DNA of 64,000 nucleotides, taken from positions 1,422,001 through 1,486,000 of the forward strand of contig NZ_CP015381.1 in the NCBI RefSeq assembly GCF_001854245.1, in the 5' to 3' direction. Of the stretch, positions 47,684 to 57,189 are shown piece after piece. The stretch is from Desulfococcus multivorans (lineage in GTDB: Bacteria; Desulfobacterota; Desulfobacteria; Desulfobacterales; Desulfococcaceae). Under the pieces are notes generated by a model, which saw only the letters and a list, made by a program, of their open reading frames with translations, was not told where the DNA came from and searched no databases. A program made the translations under genes and the position numbers. Within the stretch, counting starts at the first letter, position 1; each line of letters starts with the position of its first letter.

Positions 47684-47914
47684 ATGAAAGATCTGATTAA
47701 GTACATTGCGCAGGCACTGGTTGACAATCCTGATCAGGTATCGGTAGAGGAGGTTGAGGGAAACCAGACCTCAGTGCTCGAACTCAAAGTGGCAAAAGAG
47801 GATCTGGGGAAAGTCATCGGGAAACAGGGGCGTACGGCAAGAGCGATGCGTACGATACTGAGTGCGGCTTCCGCCAAGGTGAAAAAGCGCACGGTGCTTG
47901 AAATTTTAGAGTAG
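47684..47914 (+). CDS. khpA: KH-domain RNA-binding protein KhpA
   Basis: This 76-residue single KH domain has the GxxG loop in [16 protein letters not shown]. KhpA pairs with KhpB in other bacteria to bind RNA. AAGGAGGCGG precedes the ATG. Its place between rpsP and rimM is conserved in many phyla. Confidence 0.95.
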   Translation: MKDLIKYIAQALVDNPDQVSVEEVEGNQTSVLELKVAKEDLGKVIGKQGRTARAMRTILSAASAKVKKRTVLEILE

Positions 47915-47915
47915 A

Positions 47916-48440
47916 GTGGTGAAGGAAGAGGCCTGTTTCATTATTGGAAAAATCATCGGGGTTCATGGTGTCCGGGGAAACCTGAAACTATACCCTCATA
48001 TCGAATCCATGGCGCTTCTGGAGCCCGGCGTGACGGTATATGTCGGGAACCCTGAAAACACCGGCGCAACGTACGCGATTCGCTGGGCAAAGCCCCACCA
48101 TCGTACGATACTCCTGGCGCTTGACAATGTGACGGATCGGGATACGGCCGAAGCCCTGGTGGGGAACGACGTGTTCACGGAAAAATCGCGATTGCCGGTG
48201 TTGGAGGAGGGGCACTACTATTGGGCTGATCTGATCGGCCTTGCCGTTCGAACGACGGCGTTCAGAGAGTTGGGGATCATTGCGTCCATATTCCGGACGG
48301 GAAGCAATGATGTCTATGTGATTCGGGACGGCAAAAGCGAAATGTTGATTCCGGCCCTCGCCTCGGTGGTGAAAAATGTGGATCTGAAGCACGGCACCAT
48401 GACGGTGGATCTTCCCGAGGGACTGATCCCGAGGGACTGA
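47916..48440 (+). CDS. rimM: 16S rRNA processing protein RimM
   Basis: The 174-residue protein has the RimM N-terminal start FIIGKIIGVHGVRGNLKLYP and PRC-barrel C-terminal part (YYWADLIGLAVRT, LIPALASVVKNVDL). It binds uS19 during 30S head maturation. The start is one of two adjacent GTG codons one base after the khpA stop; either could be used. Confidence 0.95.
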   Translation: MVKEEACFIIGKIIGVHGVRGNLKLYPHIESMALLEPGVTVYVGNPENTGATYAIRWAKPHHRTILLALDNVTDRDTAEALVGNDVFTEKSRLPVLEEGHYYWADLIGLAVRTTAFRELGIIASIFRTGSNDVYVIRDGKSEMLIPALASVVKNVDLKHGTMTVDLPEGLIPRD

Positions 48441-48542
48441 TATAGACGCAAGGGACCTCTTTTTGTGGGAATCATGGGTACGGCGATGTCGGACGCAGAG
48501 GTGCCGGCGTGCCGGAATGTTTGTTTCAGAGGCCTTCATGAG

Positions 48543-49331
48543 ATGATTTTTCGGGTACTTACCATTTTCCCCGAGCTGTTTGATGCGTTCTGGGAAAACA
48601 GTATCATCAAGCGGGCGATCGAGGGTCACCACATCTCCGCGGCAGCTGTTGATATTCGACGATATACATCGGATAAACACCGCACCACGGATGATCGGCC
48701 TTACGGCGGCGGACCGGGAATGGTCATGAAACCCGAGCCTCTTGCCAAGGCTATCCAGGCGGCCAAGAAAATCACCCCTTTTTCCCGAACGGTGCTGATG
48801 ACGCCCCAAGGGCGGCGATTCAATCAGTCCCTGGCCCATGAGCTGGCCCGGGAGGAGGGGGTGATTTTTGTATGCGGCCGTTATGAAGGGGTTGACGAGA
48901 GGATCTTCAATCAGTACATCGACGACGAAATCTCCATCGGTGATTATGTCCTCACCGGAGGCGAACTGCCGGTAATGATCATCATCGACGCGGTGACCCG
49001 CCTTCTGCCCGGTGTTCTGGGCGGTGCGGATTCCGCGGAAAAAGACTCATTTTCCGAGGGACTTCTGGAGCATGCCCATTATACCCGGCCAAGGGATTTT
49101 GAGGGGGACCGGGTTCCCGATGTTCTTCTTTCGGGCAACCATCAGGCTATAGAACAATGGCGTACCGAGACTGCCCTGATAAGAACGTTTCTCAAACGTC
49201 CGGACTTGATGGAAGACCGGGCCTTTACAGCCCGGGAGATCAACATTTTGAGAAAATGGTCTACCGAGATTGAAAGAATTGTTGAAACCCAAAATTTATC
49301 TCGCGCTGATTCACTACCCGGTCGTGAATAA
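48543..49331 (+). CDS. trmD: tRNA (guanine37-N1)-methyltransferase TrmD
   Basis: This 262-residue SPOUT enzyme has MIFRVLTIFPELFDAF at the start, DDRPYGGGPGMVMKPEP, VCGRYEGVDERI, and the knot motif SIGDYVLTGGELP. The ATG at 48543 matches the family start; the frame is open 78 bases further upstream. The C-terminus overlaps the next gene by 62 bases. Confidence 0.97.
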   Translation: MIFRVLTIFPELFDAFWENSIIKRAIEGHHISAAAVDIRRYTSDKHRTTDDRPYGGGPGMVMKPEPLAKAIQAAKKITPFSRTVLMTPQGRRFNQSLAHELAREEGVIFVCGRYEGVDERIFNQYIDDEISIGDYVLTGGELPVMIIIDAVTRLLPGVLGGADSAEKDSFSEGLLEHAHYTRPRDFEGDRVPDVLLSGNHQAIEQWRTETALIRTFLKRPDLMEDRAFTAREINILRKWSTEIERIVETQNLSRADSLPGRE

Positions 49332-49875
49332 AAACGGCGACACTGTCGCTGCGGCGGTGACGAATCTGGACTTGCACGATATCGCCAGACTGGCCAGAAC
49401 TTACGGGGCTAAAGCCTTTTATGTGATCACTCCCCTGTCGGACCAACGGAAATTGGCCCGCCGGATTATATCCCACTGGGTGGAAGGCGGCGGAGGTGAT
49501 TACAACCCCGCCCGAAAAGATGCGCTTTCCATCATCCGGATCAAGGAGAGGTACGAAGAGATGATCGATGAGATCACCGCAGAGGGGCAAGGCGTGCCCA
49601 AAACCGTGGTGACATCCGCGCGGAAAGCGCCGGGCAGTTTGAGCTGTGACCGGCTTCGCTGTATGCTGGCGCAAGGAGAGCCCTTTGTTCTCAATTTCGG
49701 CACGGCATGGGGCTTATCAGAGGAATTCATTCATGCAGCGGATTATCTGCTCGAGCCGATTACCGGGGGAACCCATTACAATCACCTGTCCGTCAGATCT
49801 GCGGCATCCATCATCGTGGACCGTCTTTTAGGCGGATCGTGTGAACAACATCAACATACCGAAATAGTTGGTTAG
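49270..49875 (+). CDS. SPOUT-family RNA methyltransferase (COG4752-like)
   Basis: The 201-residue protein has [34 protein letters not shown] and a C-terminal knot, [26 protein letters not shown] and [17 protein letters not shown]. Its position between trmD and rplS is common in deltaproteobacteria and relatives. The RNA target is unknown. The start is TTG at 49270, or TTG at 49279 or 49282, all inside trmD; the conserved region begins soon after, so an overlap of at least 50 bases is unavoidable. Confidence 0.88.
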   Translation: MKELLKPKIYLALIHYPVVNKNGDTVAAAVTNLDLHDIARLARTYGAKAFYVITPLSDQRKLARRIISHWVEGGGGDYNPARKDALSIIRIKERYEEMIDEITAEGQGVPKTVVTSARKAPGSLSCDRLRCMLAQGEPFVLNFGTAWGLSEEFIHAADYLLEPITGGTHYNHLSVRSAASIIVDRLLGGSCEQHQHTEIVG

Positions 49876-49883
49876 AGGGAATT

Positions 49884-50231
49884 ATGAAACTATTGGAAAA
49901 AATGGAAAGGGAGATGATGCGTCTTGACGTACCGGATTTCATTCCCGGAGATACCGTCAAGGTGCATGTTAAAATCAAAGAGGGCGAAAAAGAACGTATC
50001 CAGGTCTTTCAAGGGGTGGTGATCAGCCGGCATCGGGGCATGGTCAATGCGACCTTCACCGTAAGGAAGGTATCCTACGGCGTCGGGGTCGAACGTATTT
50101 TTCCGTTGCATTCCCCCATCATCGACAAAATCGAGGTGGTCACCAAGGGGCGGGTTCGGCGATCTAAAATTTACTATCTTCGCAAGCTTCGGGGGAAGGC
50201 CGCTCGAATCAAGGAGAAACGCCTCAATTAA
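49884..50231 (+). CDS. rplS: 50S ribosomal protein bL19
   Basis: The 115-residue protein has the bL19 signature [48 protein letters not shown] and [17 protein letters not shown]. It lies at the 30S-50S interface. Confidence 0.98.
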   Translation: MKLLEKMEREMMRLDVPDFIPGDTVKVHVKIKEGEKERIQVFQGVVISRHRGMVNATFTVRKVSYGVGVERIFPLHSPIIDKIEVVTKGRVRRSKIYYLRKLRGKAARIKEKRLN

Positions 50232-50244
50232 TTCAAAGCCCACC

Positions 50245-50868
50245 ATGTGGTCATTCGAAGCCCATGCCCGGAAAAAAGGTTTTGCGTCCATTGCGGGCGT
50301 TGACGAGGCCGGCCGGGGCCCCCTGGCCGGCCCTGTTGTCTCTGCCGCCGTGATGTTGCCTTCCGATTGGTTTGAGAACGGGTTGACGGCGGTAGGGACA
50401 ATAGCGATTGACGATTCGAAGAAACTGGCGCCCCGGAAGCGGGAGATCCTCTTTGACCGCATTTATCGGGATGCCCCGGGCGTGGGGGTCGGCGTGGTGA
50501 CTGCCGAGGAGATTGATCGCACGAATATCCTCCAGGCCGCTCTCCGGTCCATGGTCTTGGCGGTCAGGAATCTCGTTCTTCAGCCGGACTATCTTCTGGT
50601 CGACGGCCTTTTTCCGATTCCCATGGACCTGCCCCAGGAGCCGATTGTCAAGGGGGATGCCAAAAGCATATCCATTGCCGCAGCATCCATCGTCGCAAAG
50701 GTCACCAGAGACCGGCTCATGGAATGTTACCATCGGCAATACCCCCAATACGGCTTTTCCAGTCACAAAGGATACCCCACCCGGGCCCACCGTCTCGCCG
50801 TCGCTCTTTATGGCCCGAGCCCCATCCATCGCAAAACTTTCAAAGGTGTTCGTGAATATGTTGAATAA
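50245..50868 (+). CDS. rnhB: Ribonuclease HII
   Basis: The 207-residue enzyme removes ribonucleotides from DNA and RNA primers. Metal-binding residues are in AGVDEAGRGPLAGPV, DDSKKL, LLVDG and SIVAKVTRDRLM. The length is normal. The last bases overlap yraN. Confidence 0.97.
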   Translation: MWSFEAHARKKGFASIAGVDEAGRGPLAGPVVSAAVMLPSDWFENGLTAVGTIAIDDSKKLAPRKREILFDRIYRDAPGVGVGVVTAEEIDRTNILQAALRSMVLAVRNLVLQPDYLLVDGLFPIPMDLPQEPIVKGDAKSISIAAASIVAKVTRDRLMECYHRQYPQYGFSSHKGYPTRAHRLAVALYGPSPIHRKTFKGVREYVE

Positions 50869-51232
50869 ATCTCAGAAATTTGGCCGGGCGAGTGAGGCTT
50901 TGGCCGCTGACATTCTGAGACGATCGGGGTATCGTATTCTTGCCCGGAATTATCGGACGAAAATGGGTGAGATCGATATCATCGCCCGGGATGGAGAGAC
51001 CATCGTATTCGTAGAGGTGAAGGCTCGTCGGGACAGGGGGCATTACGGTCATCCCAAATACGCCGTGACGCGAGCCAAGCAGCAGAAGATATCCAAAACA
51101 GCGCTTTATTATCTCAAGGGGACCGGGCAGATGGGCTGCAGCGCGCGTTTTGATGTCGTTACCCTCACACCCTGCGGCGATGACGTCCGGTGCGAGATCG
51201 TCAGAAATGCCTTCGAGCTTGCCTACGGCTGA
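50858..51232 (+). CDS. YraN/UPF0102 family nuclease-like protein
   Basis: The 124-residue protein has the nuclease-like core of the UPF0102 family: GEIDIIARDGETIVFVEVKAR, with the E-x-D...E-V-K pattern of restriction-endonuclease folds, preceded by SEALAADILRRSGY. The role is unknown; Holliday-junction resolvase similarity has been noted. The ATG at 50858 overlaps the rnhB stop by 11 bases; the frame is open far upstream without other support. Confidence 0.93.
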   Translation: MLNKSQKFGRASEALAADILRRSGYRILARNYRTKMGEIDIIARDGETIVFVEVKARRDRGHYGHPKYAVTRAKQQKISKTALYYLKGTGQMGCSARFDVVTLTPCGDDVRCEIVRNAFELAYG

Positions 51233-51296
51233 TCAATCCTGTCACCGGCAGCATGCGCCCCCTGGTCAGGGTAGGGATGGTGCCGACTGAATGCCC

Positions 51297-52022
51297 TTAT
51301 CGCAGGCGGGCGGCGAAAGATTCGGGGTATCCCGCGTCGAGAATTTTGCGGATCGCCGTATCGATATCGTAACTGACCCGACGCACCTCCACCGATGACG
51401 CCGATATATCCCAAATGACATATTTGGCACGGTTGTCCCCGTCCCTGGGCTGGCCTACACTTCCCACGTTGATGAGATAGGCGGCGTCGTTTTCCAGAAC
51501 GGCAACGCCCCGGGAGAACGGCAGGTAACGGGCGGATCCGCCGCGTACCCGAATCAGGTTCAACTCATGGGTGTGGCCGATGAAACAGTGCTTTTCGTCG
51601 ATGCGGTGAAATGCGCGGCATATCTTGCGCTCCCGCATCTGGTAGAGGTAGAGGAACGGAGACTTCGGGGGAAATCCGTGAACGAACCGGGATCCCCATC
51701 GGATCAATAGGGACGGCATGCGATGGATATCCGCCAGGGTTTGAGAGGACAGCCCCGCGAAGGTCGATTGGAGTGTTGCCTGAACCTGTGGATTGAACCA
51801 TTTGAAGAACCGAGGATATCTCACCGCCATTTCATGGTTTCCGAGAACCGAGAGGATGCCGCGCTCCCGAATCAACGCCATTACCGCTTCGGATTCGGCG
51901 CCGTATCCAATGTTATCACCCACTGAGACGATATGCTGGATTCCGGATCCGTCAATGTCCCTCAATACCGATTGAAACGCTTCGAGGTTTCCGTGGATGT
52001 CGGCAATGACGGCTATCCGCAT
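51297..52022 (-). CDS. Calcineurin-like metallophosphoesterase
   Basis: The 241-residue protein has the metal-binding motifs IADIHGNLEAF, VSVGDNIGYG, VLGNHEMAV, CFIGHTHEL and NVGSVGQPRDGD. It resembles YfcE-type and diadenosine-tetraphosphatase-like enzymes; the substrate is not inferable. It follows the prepilin peptidase gene 10 bases away on the same strand. Confidence 0.92.
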   Translation of the reverse strand: MRIAVIADIHGNLEAFQSVLRDIDGSGIQHIVSVGDNIGYGAESEAVMALIRERGILSVLGNHEMAVRYPRFFKWFNPQVQATLQSTFAGLSSQTLADIHRMPSLLIRWGSRFVHGFPPKSPFLYLYQMRERKICRAFHRIDEKHCFIGHTHELNLIRVRGGSARYLPFSRGVAVLENDAAYLINVGSVGQPRDGDNRAKYVIWDISASSVEVRRVSYDIDTAIRKILDAGYPESFAARLR

Positions 52023-52032
52023 GGCGTTTTTT

Positions 52033-52824
52033 TCAAATGGACAGCGGGATAACGTTCAGGTACCAGTTGATGAGACGGGGGCCGAAAAAGACGTAAATCG
52101 CTGCACCGGCTGAGAGAAAAGGGGCGAAAGGGACGGCCAGCTTCATGGTCTTCCCGCCGGTGATCATGAGTCCGACGCCCACGAGGGTTCCCAGGGCGGA
52201 ACCGACGAACAGCGTGAACAGAACGCCCTTCCACCCGATGAGCGCTCCGATCATGGCCAGGAGCTTGATATCTCCACCGCCCATGCCGTCTGTTTTCTTG
52301 AGAGCGCTGTAACTCCAGGCGACGATGTAGAGGCTTCCTCCCCCGAACAGGATGCCTAAAAGAGCGTCTTTTACCGTCATCGACGGTACGGCCAATGAGG
52401 CGAGGAAGAACAAGGGGATTCCCGGGAGGGAAATGACGTCGGGAATGATCCTGTGATCGATGTCGATGAGACTGACGACCCAGAGCGTCGATAGGAACGT
52501 GAAGTAAACGATGGCTGACAGGCTTGCACCGAAAGTGGCGAATATGGCTGTCGCCGTAAGGCCGGTCGCCAGCTCGAGGGCCGGATATCGAAGCGGGATG
52601 GAGACACCGCAGTCTCGGCATCGACCTTTCAGGAGGGCATAGCTCAGCAGGGGAATATTGTTGTGGAACCGGATGGGCGCTCCGCATACCGGACAGGCGG
52701 ACGGAGGGCGAACAATGGATTTCGCACGGGGGATCCGAAAGATGCAGACGTTCAGGAAGCTGCCGATGCACAGCCCGAAAACGAACACCACAAAGTGGAT
52801 CAGGACCGATGGGTATATGGCCAT
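52033..52824 (-). CDS. pilD: Prepilin peptidase / N-methyltransferase PilD
   Basis: The 263-residue membrane protein has an N-terminal methyltransferase domain with zinc Cys pairs (CPVCGAPIRFHNNIP, RCRDCGVSIP) and a peptidase domain with aspartates in SLIDIDHRIIPD and GGGDIKLLAMIG. It would cleave and methylate the pseudopilins encoded at 3.4-6.1 kb, despite 46 kb separation. Confidence 0.95.
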   Translation of the reverse strand: MAIYPSVLIHFVVFVFGLCIGSFLNVCIFRIPRAKSIVRPPSACPVCGAPIRFHNNIPLLSYALLKGRCRDCGVSIPLRYPALELATGLTATAIFATFGASLSAIVYFTFLSTLWVVSLIDIDHRIIPDVISLPGIPLFFLASLAVPSMTVKDALLGILFGGGSLYIVAWSYSALKKTDGMGGGDIKLLAMIGALIGWKGVLFTLFVGSALGTLVGVGLMITGGKTMKLAVPFAPFLSAGAAIYVFFGPRLINWYLNVIPLSI

Positions 52825-53224
52825 GATAAATATATAGAAAGTTGAATGTCGGATGATTCCGCAAGGAATTTGAATTCAGGACTTGCGAATGTCGAAGCGC
52901 TCGATCCATCCATGGCTTTGCGCAGTGACAAAGCGTAGTGCATGACATATAATTGAATATGTGAAACCGCCAACCCTGAATTGAGATGCCGATGATCGAC
53001 TCCGGAACGCGATCGGTTGTAATTGAAGTTGTAATAACCATGACATTCATGTCCTAGTTTTGCAAAAAAAGCAAGGATCATATTGTCAAAATGGAAATAT
53101 GCGTTATCATATACGCTGAATTTATTCGCCTGAAGTCATGACTTAAGGCTGTCCGTTTTCAGCCGCACCACCGTCTGGAGTGCGCCGGAGATGGCATAAA
53201 CGGTTACGGAAAATAGGAGAGAAA
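52825..53224. other. 400-base gap between pilD and lon
   Basis: This divergent intergenic region is AT-rich relative to its surroundings. It contains the lon promoter candidate at 53083-53110. Minus-strand open frames run through it but have no ribosome site and no recognisable protein similarity. CATAT and ATATG flank six bases at 52946-52961, a weak inverted repeat. Confidence 0.6.
53083..53110 (+). promoter_or_regulatory. Sigma70-like promoter of lon
   Basis: TTGTCA, 16 bases, TATCAT, with a leader of about 110 bases to the lon start. I see no heat-shock-type CTTGAAA/CCCCAT pair in the gap. Confidence 0.5.
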
Positions 53225-55681
53225 ATGGCCGAATCGGACAAAGATGATCTTATCAGCATCATAGAAGAAGACGAAGAGGATATCGATATACCGGAAGTGT
53301 TGCCGTTGATGCCGGTGCGGGATGTCGTCATTTTTACGGATATGTTGCTGCCGCTTTTCGTGGGGCGGAAGAAATCCGTCAGAGCGGTGGAAGAAGCGGT
53401 GGCAAACGACAATTATCTGATGTTGGCTACCCAGCAGGATCCCGGCGTCGAAAACCCGAAACCCGAGGAGATATACACCCTGGGGACGGTAGCCCGCGTG
53501 CTTCGCATGTTGAAACTTCCGGACGGACGGATGAAAGCGTTGGTTCAGGGCGTTGCCAAGGCACGGATAGTGGAATACGTTCGTAAGCGCTCCTGGTATA
53601 GTGTCAAGATCAATCTCATCGAGGACCTGCCGGTTTCCAAGGATGACCTCACCATCGAGGCTCTCATGAGAAACGTCAGGGAGTACTCCGAGAAAATCAT
53701 GACTCTTCGAGGGGAGATGAGCAGTGATGTGGGCGCCATTCTGGACAGCATCGAAGATCCTGGAAAGCTGGCCGACCTGGTGGCCTCCAACCTGAAGTTG
53801 AAGATTCAGGAATCTCAGATGATCCTGGAGATCATCGATCCTCTGGAGCGCCTCAAAAAGGTGAACGAGCTGCTTTCCCGTGAGGTGGACCTGTCGGCCA
53901 TGCAGGCCAAGATCCAATCGGACGTAAAGGACGAGATTTCCAAGAGCCAGAGAGATTACTATCTGCGCGAGCAGGTGCGCGCCATTCACCGGGAATTGGG
54001 GGAGTTGGACGAAAAGGCCCTGGAGATCGAGGAGTACAAGCGGCGGATCAAACGGGCCCGTTTGGGCAAAGAGGCCAAGGAAGAGGCGGAAAAACAGCTC
54101 AGACGACTGGAGCAGATGCACCCCGACGCCGCCGAGGCGTCCATCGTCCGAACCTATCTGGACTGGCTGGTCGAACTTCCCTGGCAGAAAATGACCGCGG
54201 ACCATTTCGACATCCCAGGGGCCAAAAAGGTGCTGGACGAAGACCATTACGGTTTGACCAAGGTCAAAGACCGAATACTTGAGTATTTGAGCGTCCGCAA
54301 GTTAAACCCCGAAACCAAAGGGCCCATTCTTTGCTTCGTGGGACCTCCGGGAGTGGGAAAAACTTCCCTGGGTCGTGCTATCGCCAAGGCCATGCGGCGG
54401 AAATTTTTTCGGATTTCTCTGGGAGGCGTTCGGGATGAGGCCGAGATTCGAGGACATCGCCGCACTTACATCGGCGCGCTCCCCGGTCGTATCATCCAGG
54501 GATTGAAACAGTGCGGCAGTCGGAATCCGGTGTTCATGATGGACGAGATCGATAAACTCGGCTCCGATTTCAGGGGCGATCCGTCATCAGCGCTGTTGGA
54601 GGCTCTGGACCCGGAGCAGAACGCCAACTTCAGCGATCACTACCTGAACCTTTCCTTCGATCTTTCCAAGGTGATGTTTATTCTTACCGCCAACATGACC
54701 GATACGATTCCTTCAGCCCTTCTCGACCGGATGGAGGTGATTCGGCTCTCCGGATACACTGACGAAGAGAAGATGGATATTGCGACGAAACATCTCTTGC
54801 CCCGACAGATCAAGGAAAACGGACTGAAGTCTAAAAATATCTCCATCACGGGCAATGCCATGCTCCAGATCATCAATGAATACACGTCGGAGGCGGGGGT
54901 CCGAAACCTCGAGCGGGAAATTGGGAGTATCTGCCGCAAGGTGGCCCGAAAGATAGCCGAGGGAGAAAAAGGGCCGTTTCTGGTTACTCGGGCCAATATT
55001 CATAAATATCTGGGGGTTCCACAGTACTATCCCGAGATGGACCAGGACGAGAGCCAAGTCGGTCTCTCGACGGGACTGGCCTGGACCGAGGCCGGAGGTG
55101 ATGTCCTCTACATTGAGGTGTCGCTTTTCGGCGGGAAAGGAGATCTGCTCATCACCGGACAGCTGGGTGAGATCATGCAGGAATCCGCTCGAGCTGCCGT
55201 CAGTTATGCCCGTGCCAACATGGATCGATGGGGGGTGGACGAGTCGTTCTTCGAAAATCAGGATATCCACATTCACGTTCCCGCCGGTGCCATTCCCAAG
55301 GACGGTCCGTCGGCGGGTATCGCCATGGCAACCGCGCTGATATCGGTCATGACCGGTCGTCCGGTAAACAAGTATGTCGCCATGACCGGCGAGATCACCT
55401 TAAGAGGACGTGTCCTGCCCATCGGCGGTTTGAAGGAAAAAGCCCTCGGCGCTCTGAGAGGGGGCATTCAAACAGTGATTCTACCGGAGAAGAACAGGAA
55501 AGACCTCTCTGAAATTCCTGCGAACCTCAAACGAAAAATGAAGTTTATACCGGTTAAGCACATGGACGAGGTGCTTCCCATCGCCCTTGAGGAATCCGCC
55601 CCCAGGAAACGGCGGTCGGAACGGAAGACGCCCGCCGCGAAATCCCCCGGCACGTCGGCAGCGCGAGGGGAGCGCATGTGA
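53225..55681 (+). CDS. lon: ATP-dependent protease La (Lon)
   Basis: The 818-residue protease has an N-terminal substrate domain (PEVLPLMPVRDVVIFTDMLL), coiled region, AAA+ module with Walker A GPPGVGKTS near residue 373 and Walker B VFMMDEIDKLG, and a serine-lysine peptidase with Ser696 in KDGPSAGIAMA and Lys737 in GGLKEKALGA. AGGAGAG precedes the ATG at 53225. A basic, Ala/Pro-rich tail of about 25 residues ends the protein. The stop overlaps tsaB. Confidence 0.98.
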   Translation: MAESDKDDLISIIEEDEEDIDIPEVLPLMPVRDVVIFTDMLLPLFVGRKKSVRAVEEAVANDNYLMLATQQDPGVENPKPEEIYTLGTVARVLRMLKLPDGRMKALVQGVAKARIVEYVRKRSWYSVKINLIEDLPVSKDDLTIEALMRNVREYSEKIMTLRGEMSSDVGAILDSIEDPGKLADLVASNLKLKIQESQMILEIIDPLERLKKVNELLSREVDLSAMQAKIQSDVKDEISKSQRDYYLREQVRAIHRELGELDEKALEIEEYKRRIKRARLGKEAKEEAEKQLRRLEQMHPDAAEASIVRTYLDWLVELPWQKMTADHFDIPGAKKVLDEDHYGLTKVKDRILEYLSVRKLNPETKGPILCFVGPPGVGKTSLGRAIAKAMRRKFFRISLGGVRDEAEIRGHRRTYIGALPGRIIQGLKQCGSRNPVFMMDEIDKLGSDFRGDPSSALLEALDPEQNANFSDHYLNLSFDLSKVMFILTANMTDTIPSALLDRMEVIRLSGYTDEEKMDIATKHLLPRQIKENGLKSKNISITGNAMLQIINEYTSEAGVRNLEREIGSICRKVARKIAEGEKGPFLVTRANIHKYLGVPQYYPEMDQDESQVGLSTGLAWTEAGGDVLYIEVSLFGGKGDLLITGQLGEIMQESARAAVSYARANMDRWGVDESFFENQDIHIHVPAGAIPKDGPSAGIAMATALISVMTGRPVNKYVAMTGEITLRGRVLPIGGLKEKALGALRGGIQTVILPEKNRKDLSEIPANLKRKMKFIPVKHMDEVLPIALEESAPRKRRSERKTPAAKSPGTSAARGERM

Positions 55682-56427
55682 GGATCCTGGCCGTCGACAC
55701 CTGTTCCCGGAGCTGCAGTGTGGCCGTGACCGATTCAGGAAAGTTGGCAGGAGAGGTGACGACCCTGCGCCCGCAAACCCATTCCCGCCACCTGATGCGG
55801 ATGATCGACATGGCCTTGGAGATGGCGGGCACGACGCTGGACGCGGTGGATGCCTTCGGCGTTACCCGTGGCCCGGGAAGTTTTACGGGGCTTCGCATTG
55901 GTATCAGCACAATCAAGGGATTGGCTCTGGCCGCCGGAAAACCGGCAGTAGGCGTTTCGAGTCTTCAAGCCCTGGCCTTGCCTTTGATGTGTTTCGATCG
56001 TCTTGTGTGCGCTCTCCTGGATGCAGGTAAGGGCGAGGTTTACAGCGCCTCTTATCGCTTCGCCCGAAGCGCCGGCCTTTCGGAAACCGAAGGCGACAGC
56101 CGATGGGGAACAACGGGTTTTTCAGCGGAGGAGAAGGTCCTGCACCCAGCGGACGTGTTAGCGGACATCACGGCGCCGTGTACGTTTGTGGGCGAAGGCG
56201 CCCGTGCTTATGCTTCCCTGATCACGGCCCGGCTGGGAGAGAAGGCCCGGCTGGCTGCAAACGAACATCATGTTATTCGAGGCGCCTCGGTGGCTCGGCT
56301 GGCCTTCCTTCGCCTGAAGTACGACGCGGGAAATGACATCACCGGCCTTGTCCCCAGGTATCTGCGCAAATCGGACGCGGAACTCAATCTCGACGCAAAA
56401 CGCCGCACGGAACCCCGAAATGCCTGA
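55678..56427 (+). CDS. tsaB: tRNA threonylcarbamoyladenosine synthesis protein TsaB
   Basis: The 249-residue ASKHA-fold protein has ILAVDTCSRSCSVAV, GVTRGPGSFTGLRIGISTIKGL and VGEGARAY. It acts with TsaD and TsaE in t6A37 formation. The GTG start overlaps the lon stop by four bases (GTGA), so its translation depends on lon. Confidence 0.95.
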   Translation: MRILAVDTCSRSCSVAVTDSGKLAGEVTTLRPQTHSRHLMRMIDMALEMAGTTLDAVDAFGVTRGPGSFTGLRIGISTIKGLALAAGKPAVGVSSLQALALPLMCFDRLVCALLDAGKGEVYSASYRFARSAGLSETEGDSRWGTTGFSAEEKVLHPADVLADITAPCTFVGEGARAYASLITARLGEKARLAANEHHVIRGASVARLAFLRLKYDAGNDITGLVPRYLRKSDAELNLDAKRRTEPRNA

Positions 56428-56445
56428 GCCGCCATATCGTTTTTA

Positions 56446-56474
56446 TTGACAATGCAGTATGATTTCACTATACA
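56446..56474 (+). promoter_or_regulatory. Near-consensus sigma70 promoter of psd
   Basis: TTGACA, 17 bases, TATACA, 44 bases before the psd start. It is the closest match to the sigma70 consensus in the window. Confidence 0.75.
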
Positions 56475-56517
56475 AAAACGATTGTCAGAGAACCATACCC
56501 TACAAAAGGCCGTTTAG

Positions 56518-57189
56518 ATGAAAAATTTTGTCTGGTCCGATCCGCCGGGACAGACAGCATATCCCGTAGCAAAAGCCGGATATCCGTTTATATTCGCCGC
56601 CGCTTTTGCTACCGCTGTTTTTGCCCTTCTGGGGCTGGTCTGGCCGTCCGTTATTGGATTGGCGGCAACCCTAGGCATCTGTTGTTTTTTCAGGGATCCC
56701 GATCGTGTGATCCCCTACTCGGAAACGGGAGTCGTGTCACCTGCTGACGGCAGGGTGGTTTTCGTCGATACCGTCCCTGAGAATCCTTATATCGAAGGTC
56801 CGTCCTTGAAGGTCAGCGTGTTCATGAGCGTTTTCAATGTTCACGTGAACCGGGTTCCTTTTTCGGGAACCATTGTGGATGTTCTGTATCACCCCGGGAA
56901 ATTTTTTTCGGCAAACCTGGATAAAGCCTCCAGCGATAACGAGCGCAATGCCGTCGTTCTCGAATCGTCCCAAGGCGTGCGGCTCTGCTTCGTTCAGATT
57001 GCCGGCCTGATCGCCCGACGGATTATCTGTTATGTCCAGCCCGGCGATCCGGTCACGAAAGGACAGCGTTTTGGTCTGATCTGTTTTGGTTCCCGGCTGG
57101 ATCTATATCTGCCCTCGGATGCGACGCCATGCGTCCGGGTCGGCGATCGGGTGAAGGGCGGAACCTCCGTGTTGGGACATCTGAAATAA
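56518..57189 (+). CDS. psd: Phosphatidylserine decarboxylase proenzyme (short form)
   Basis: The 223-residue enzyme makes phosphatidylethanolamine. Two membrane helices lie at about 24-60, followed by VSPADGRVV, FMSVFNVHVNRVP, and the self-cleavage site FGSRLDLYLP, where Ser becomes the pyruvoyl group. The size fits the short archaeal-type/Gram-positive-like PSD-A family. The start codon has only a weak ribosome site. Confidence 0.95.
   Translation: MKNFVWSDPPGQTAYPVAKAGYPFIFAAAFATAVFALLGLVWPSVIGLAATLGICCFFRDPDRVIPYSETGVVSPADGRVVFVDTVPENPYIEGPSLKVSVFMSVFNVHVNRVPFSGTIVDVLYHPGKFFSANLDKASSDNERNAVVLESSQGVRLCFVQIAGLIARRIICYVQPGDPVTKGQRFGLICFGSRLDLYLPSDATPCVRVGDRVKGGTSVLGHLK

Noticed and set aside
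52825-53081. Small minus-strand protein-coding genes in the pilD-lon gap
   Set aside because: Open frames exist, but they overlap in several frames, lack ribosome sites, and resemble no protein I know.
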